This document shows, one piece after another, positions 59,281-64,000 of a stretch of 64,000 nucleotides of DNA. Under the pieces are notes generated by a model. The model was not told where the DNA came from, made no database searches, and worked only from the letters and a program-made list of their open reading frames with translations. Where the stretch lies: contig OX352774.1 in NCBI GenBank assembly GCA_947095535.1, positions 266,697,843 through 266,761,842 of the forward strand, written 5' to 3'. The translations under genes and the position numbers were made by a program. Origin of the DNA: Poecilobothrus nobilitatus. Taxonomy: Eukaryota; Arthropoda; Insecta; Diptera; Dolichopodidae. Position 1 is the stretch's first letter, and the number at the start of each line of letters is the position of its first letter.

Positions 59281-60734
59281 AAATTAAATATTTAAATATA
59301 TGTTTAATTATTTGGAAACTGTAGCTACTGCTATACTTAATTTTTGTTCGGTAATTCAATTCTATTTAATTTCAATTAAAATTTATAAAATATGTAATAT
59401 ATATCAACAGAAGAGTAATTTACTTAAAAAATAAATAAAAATCTGTCTTTAAAAGCAAAAAGAAACGAATAATCATAGTTTTCTATTTTATATTCTCTTC
59501 TTTTTTTTCCTTTTTGTTTTCATGTTTTTATTGTTGACGTTTTCAATTCCTATATTATCTAAAATGTATTATTAACAATATTCAACCCATATTTTATCAT
59601 GTCATATGTATTTTTTGCTACCGTTTTCCATTCGTTTGTTGCCTTTTCTTTGTTGTACCCTGAAAATGTACCCAGAACTATATTTTTCTAATTAACCGCA
59701 TTTTATTTTGATTCTTCTATCACTATAAAACGTTTTACTAACTTGATTTATATATAAATACAGTGAGTACGTGTAGGTATATTTATGTAGAAAGAAAATT
59801 AATGGTACTGAGTGTTGTAGTCCATATGAGACAACAAAGAAAGTGAACTGAGAATAAACGCTTCATCATCAGACTTCAATAATTTTTCATAGAACTGTAG
59901 TAACTATCAAAATATTTTTTACTGTTTCCCCTTTTTTTTGTTGTATACAGTATCATTTTTATTATAAACATCTTCAATAATTCAACAATTTATTATCTAG
60001 ATCAGCATCATTATAACATTATTATCAATATTGTCGACATAGGAATTATTATATATATTATTATTATTATAAAATATTACTTATGTTAATATTTTGTTAT
60101 TGTTGTTTTTATTTTCTGTCATCATCATCATACTTGTTCTCAACATCGTCTACGTGAAATACTTGTAACGATGTTTGAATCGTCAAATTATAGTTTCTGA
60201 TTGTTTGAAATTGTTGTTATTTCCGTTTCTCTGATTTTTCATCACTATTCATACTCACATGTATAGAAACAGTATAATATAGATAGTGTTAAATATTACT
60301 ATTCAAAATTATCAGACAAACACAGCACACCCATCAATATCATTCATTCATCTCAGCACACCCATCAATATCATTCATCTTGTCATCAGGATAAAACTGC
60401 AATATATTGAGCTAAATAAATATGTATCTATTGAAAAATGTTTTTAAAATTATTAACGAATATTTGTTTGAAAGTATATTGAATGATACAAATTCCACGT
60501 AGCTGCGGTAAAATCAAATTGCAGTATACGTGTTTGGATGCATTCATATACGTATGTGTAGCGTACATGCAAATTGCAAGACGATACTTTAATATATTAA
60601 GTTTATTTTAATAATTTTAAATGAAGAATGGTTTATAAGTTTTGACTTACGAAATTAGATTCCAAAACCTTAACTATAACCTGTTAACTAGAAAAATGTC
60701 GTTTCCTTTGTATATGTCGTAATTCTTTGTATAA
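59281..60734. other. AT-rich DNA without a gene; short direct repeat
   Basis: No gene recognised. CAGCACACCCATCAATATCA followed by TTCAT occurs twice in a row (about 60322 and 60354). ATCATCATC-rich patches at about 60115-60160 resemble those at 36720-37110. Confidence 0.5.
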
Positions 60735-61128
60735 AACAAGGAAGAGTGCTGTAGAGTAGACAGTGTCAACTCTGGGATATCCGTATGAACGTAATATATG
60801 CTGTTTCCATAAAATTTGATGATCTTTTACAAAATTTCAGATGGTTTAGTACTAATGTTAAGTACCGAGATATATTTATGTAAATTTTAGAATTGTATGA
60901 CAACTACTCGAACCTGCGGCACCACAACAACCAAATTTACAGAAGTTATTGCTATAAAACTTGACCACCTTTTGCTATATTTCAGACGCCTAGCTTCATT
61001 AACTTCGAAGATGTGCAAGCTACCTGAACCTGCTGCTTTAGCACAACCAAATTTTACAGAAGTTGTTAGTACACAACTCGACATCTTTTCACTACATTTC
61101 AGAAACCTACGTTCAATTTTAAGGATAT
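60735..61128 (+). mobile_element. Family Y copy, 5' part
   Basis: Starts AACAAGGAAGAGTGCTGTAG, GTCAACTCTGGGATATCCGT. It has units with CCAAATTTACAGAAGTTATT (60931) and CCAAATTTTACAGAAGTTGT (61047), about 116 bp apart. It breaks off at 61128 next to retrotransposon sequence. Frames on both strands (60887-61130) are open through the repeat units, but I regard them as non-coding. Confidence 0.7.
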
Positions 61129-61137
61129 GAAAGGTGT

Positions 61138-61460
61138 AAAGTGTTCGACGCTATAAATGTTCTAAAGTGTTTCAAATGCAAAGGTTTTAATCACAAATCA
61201 GTGGATTGTAGAAATAAGGAAAGATGTTTAAAGTGCAATCAATTCCATAAGACAAGTGATTGTAAAAATAAGGACATCAATAATGTATAAATAGCACTAA
61301 ATATAACGAGAAACTTAAATTACATGTGGCTATGAATCATAAAACATTTAGCAAATTGTGTCCTGCTTATCAACATAAACTAAGTCCAAAGAAGCAAACA
61401 ATTGGATATTAGCAAACAGAATATGGCGGAGACTAATACTTATATTGATAACTTGATATA
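61138..61460 (+). pseudogene. ORF1 fragment of retrotransposon D with two CCHC zinc knuckles
   Basis: The frame reads KVFDAINVLKCFKCKGFNH, KSVDC, then CLKCNQFHKTSDC. This is a CX2CX4HX4C knuckle followed by CX2CX3HX4C, the pattern of Gag-like ORF1 proteins in Jockey-group elements, which bind the element RNA. A stop follows at 61288-61290. In shifted frames the next part reads KYNEKLKLHVAMNHKTFSKL, CPAYQHKLSPKKQ and QNMAETNTYIDNLI. The rest of ORF1 appears at 62690-62847 after an insertion, so this is one ORF1 split by the LOA fragment and the (AAT)n tract. The N-terminal half is missing; a Y copy ends just before. Confidence 0.75.
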
Positions 61461-61473
61461 AAAGAATATGTGA

Positions 61474-61691
61474 ATGATAATAATAATAACAATAATAATA
61501 ATGATAACAATAATAAAATTAATATAATAATAATATAATAATAATAATTATAATAATAATAATAATATAATAATAATAATAATAACAATAATAATAATAA
61601 TAATTAATAATAATAATAATAACAATAATAATAATAATAATAATTAATAATAGTAATAATAATAATAATAATTAATAATAATAATAATAAC

Positions 61692-61726
<35 letters not shown>

Positions 61727-62113
61727 TAATAATAATAATAATAATAATAATAATTAATAATAATAATAATAATAATAAAATTAATATAATAATAATAATA
61801 ATATAATAATAATAATAATTATAATAAAAATAATTAATAATTAATAATATAAAAATTATAATAATTATAATAATAATAATAATTAATAATAATAATAATA
61901 ATAACAATAATAACAATAATAATAATAATAATAATAATTAATAATAATAATAATAATTATAATAATAATAATAATTATAATAATAATAATTATAATAATA
62001 ATTATAATTATAATAATAATAATAATTATAATAATAATAATAATTATAATAATAATAATTATAATAATAATAATTATAATAATAATAATAATATTAATGA
62101 TAATAATAATAAA
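61474..62113. repeat. (AAT)n microsatellite of about 640 bp
   Basis: Almost pure ATA/AAT triplets with scattered AAC, AATT and ATTAATAAT interruptions. Long open frames on the minus strand encode only isoleucine/tyrosine/leucine runs and are not genes. It directly adjoins the 3' side of the minus-strand LOA fragment. Confidence 0.95.
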
Positions 62114-62288
62114 AAAATTTTTTTCTCCAAGGTGGCAAATGCATTTACGCACAAAATGCCGGACTTCGACCTGGGATCAGATGGACTATCGGCTAAAACC
62201 CCCCCTTAACACCAAGGACATCGACCCGGTACCGTTTTCCACATTACTTGAGGCTGGGCCTTATTAGATAGGCACAGGGCTCACACTC

Positions 62289-62640
62289 TCAGCCTCTTGG
62301 TTCTTGGTGCGAAGCGTCCGAAATCTGAAAGTATCCGCGTCCGCCTAGGAACTGCGTGAGGTAGTTGTTTACCTCTCCATGCTTACGACTAATCCACTTC
62401 TTTATTGGTAGAAGGCGAGAAGTCCATAGTCCCTTAGGCGCGTCGTCCGAAATCTCCTGCCATTTGTTCATAGTGCGACTTCTCTACTCCGTGGCCGCCT
62501 TCTCCATCCCGATCTCCGTCCTTCTCCTGTAGATATTTCTCCTTTCCAACACCAGGAGTCCGGCTGGTATAACTCCAGCAATTACGAGCACAGCTTCAGA
62601 GACTGTGCGGTAGGAACAGGCAACCCGCGTCGCTGGACAG
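62289..62640 (-). pseudogene. LOA/R1-type retrotransposon, C-terminal part of ORF2
   Basis: The minus-strand frame reads ATRVACSYRTVSEAVLVIAGVI, PAGLLVLERRNIYRRR, a stop, then MNKWQEISDDAPKGLWTSRL, LPIKKWISRKHGEV and NNYLTQFLGGRGYF. The pieces R.ACSYRTVSE.A..VIAG..P and W......KG.WT..LLP....W..RKHGEV..YLTQFL..RGYF are hallmarks of the region after the RT/RNase H domain in R1/LOA-type elements. The cysteine motif that normally follows is not readable; 62114-62288 may be its decayed end and 3' untranslated region. It is GC-richer than its surroundings, like the LOA piece at 14840-16293. It is inserted antisense in ORF1 of element D. Confidence 0.8.
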
Positions 62641-62659
62641 AAGCTAGCCCTTTCCTGTA

Positions 62660-62735
62660 ACATTCAAACTTCAAACTAATTCAGTAGTGTCTAGAAACAT
62701 TCAAACATTCAAACTAATTCAGTAGTGTCTAGAAA
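62660..62735 (+). repeat. Short tandem duplication inside ORF1 of element D
   Basis: ACATTCAAACTTCAAACTAA...GTGTCTAGAAA is followed by ACATTCAAACATTCAAACTA...GTGTCTAGAAA; both share CAAACTAATTCAGTAGTGTC. It could be a target-site duplication or repair scar from the LOA insertion just to its left. Confidence 0.65.
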
Positions 62736-62847
62736 AGAAGCAGTTCAAGACTTAGCTTATTACAGGAGACATATTGAAAACAAATATAGAAAGCGTTTGC
62801 AGAAAATAAGACAAACTTGGCAAAATTATATGGTCGGTAAACCATAA
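62690..62847 (+). pseudogene. C-terminal end of ORF1 of retrotransposon D
   Basis: The open frame reads SSVSRKEAVQDLAYYRRHIE, NKYRKRLQKIRQTWQNYM and ends VGKP-stop (TAA 62845-62847). It is a basic, helical C-terminus as expected of an ORF1 protein. The stop overlaps the ORF2 start codon (TAATG). Confidence 0.65.
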
Positions 62848-64000
62848 TGCATAATACACTGTTTAATTTGAATATTGTACATTCTAATCCCAGAAGTCTC
62901 AGCAAAAATATGGTTGAAATTGAATCATTTATAAAAAATATTGATTATAAAATCCTGCAAGTCTCGGAGCAGTTTAATACAATAATTATATCATTAGACG
63001 GCACCACTCCAGCTATTAAGCTTGCTGTTTGCTACAAGAGCTCTAATGAAAATAATAGTGCATTTATATCACATTTAGATTCAATTTTTAATAAATACAA
63101 AAATATTGTGGGCGATACTAATATCGATTCAATATCTGATACAGAGCTTTCCAGATCTTATAAAAAAATGCTGGAATATAATACGATTGATATAAAGAAT
63201 GGGTTAACTAAAAAAGATGCTATTAGAGTTACGGAAAACACTTTTACAATTATTGATCATATACTATTACATTTAAAAAATGAAAAGTATGATTTTAAAT
63301 TTACTACTCAAGATGTACTTAATCTGGACCATAAAGCTATCATAACCAGGATAAATAAAATTATAAAAAAATGGGAACCTATATTTCCATGTTGAAAATA
63401 TTTGTTACAAACATCCAAATGTAAATGTAAGGCTCAAGTTAGTAATCTACTTCTAACAAATAGTTGTGATAATGTGGATGATATTTTTAAAATATTACAA
63501 TTGGCTAATGAGAACTCTACTGTAAAAAAGGTAATAAGAATTAGGAAAGATAATCAGTGGATGACTAAAGAAATATTATACTTAATTGAAAAAAGAAATA
63601 AATTATTTATAAATTAAAGCTAAAGAAAGGTTTGTCTTAATTTTCTAAATTTTCTGGAAAATCAAGCTAAAACTAAAGAATTGAAAAACATTGTTACAAG
63701 AGAAGTAAAACGAGAAAAACAAAATTACTTTAATTGTAAAATTTACTTAGCTGGATCTGACCATAGAAAAATTTGGCAGGTGCTCAACAGTTGTATTATG
63801 AAAAAGTCGTCTGATAGTAGTAAAGTTATCAATGAAATAAATAATAATGGAATTAAAATATATGACAACTTATGACAATATATGACTTTAGTATTGCTAA
63901 TGCATTTAACACGTATTTCAGTCAAATTGATAATAGATTAGCAAATGATATTGCTGATACAGAGAAATATAACACGATTAACACGATATAACACAAATTT
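62847..64000 (+). pseudogene. ORF2 start of retrotransposon D, runs off the window
   Basis: ATG at 62847 opens the endonuclease: NIVHSNPRSLSKNM (residues 9-22), then KILQVSE with the catalytic Glu41. About 50-60 residues are then missing, removing the usual TETWL-to-RGGG part. AVCYKSS (60-66), IVGDTNID (87-94), TIIDHI (134-139) and LNLDHKAI (158-165) complete the domain. A stop at 63395 is followed by the linker in other frames: DNQWMTKEILYLIEKRNKLF (about 63549-63608), NIVTREVKREKQNYF and HRKIWQVLN (about 63684-63790), and IANAFNTYFSQID (about 63892-63930). The RT would lie beyond 64000. It is the same group as elements C and A. At least three frame breaks make this copy inactive. Confidence 0.8.

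Noticed and set aside
61644..62152. Long minus-strand open frames in the 61.6-62.2 kb region
   Set aside because: They translate the (AAT)n tract into isoleucine/tyrosine/leucine runs; not a gene.
57986..64000. Elements C and D as two halves of one retrotransposon copy
   Set aside because: Both contain the linker region (WITQEI in C, WMTKEI in D) with different sequence, so they are separate copies or families.

Overview
The window is AT-rich eukaryotic DNA, most likely from a dipteran insect. Three things point that way. (1) The interspersed repeats carry a (GTCY)n tract and a TATACCC...GGGTATA end hairpin, a layout I associate from memory with fly mini-me/DINE-1/Helentron-type elements. 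(2) There are LOA/R1-type and CR1/Jockey-type non-LTR retrotransposon remains. (3) The one recognisable host gene has introns of 59 and 61 nt. No species can be named. Nearly everything outside that gene is repeat sequence or AT-rich DNA without a readable gene, as expected of heterochromatin, a large intron or a repeat-rich intergenic region.

The host gene lies on the minus strand at 34445-35326. Three exons encode a 253-residue relative of mitochondrial ATP synthase subunit d, with an added N-terminus and a charged C-terminal tail. It sits between repeats at about 33.5 kb and 35.6 kb.

Left part (1-20 kb): a (GTCY)n-family copy (1133-2131) is cut by a pogo-like end. Two decayed non-LTR retrotransposons meet head to head at about 4480 (2499-4478 minus, 4484-6961 plus). 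Mostly featureless AT-rich DNA follows. A foldback element at 13516-13783 has a tandem array built from its own end. A GC-richer piece at 14840-16293 is the 5' part of a LOA-type element, and 17590-18016 (minus) is an RNase H fragment of the same kind.

Middle (20-49 kb): four related families (called X, Y, Z and W here), several MITEs, two SINE-like tRNA-derived pieces, a nested set of inverted repeats at 39183-42083, and the ATP synthase gene. Z copies lie at 22702-24151 and 29399-33473; the latter region carries two nested DNA transposons.

Right part (49-64 kb): 49020-52560 is a nearly intact CR1/Jockey-type retrotransposon whose ORF2 is broken by one stop codon. A decayed relative lies at 55598-57106, interrupted by a Y element. 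At 57986-59048 and 61138-64000 are two members of a second retrotransposon group. The last one keeps its ORF1 zinc knuckles, has a TAATG overlap between ORF1 and ORF2, is split by a minus-strand LOA 3' fragment plus a roughly 640-bp (AAT)n tract, and runs off the window. I saw no rRNA, CRISPR or intact tRNA gene. Family letters are local labels. All family assignments come from motifs read by eye, without database searches.
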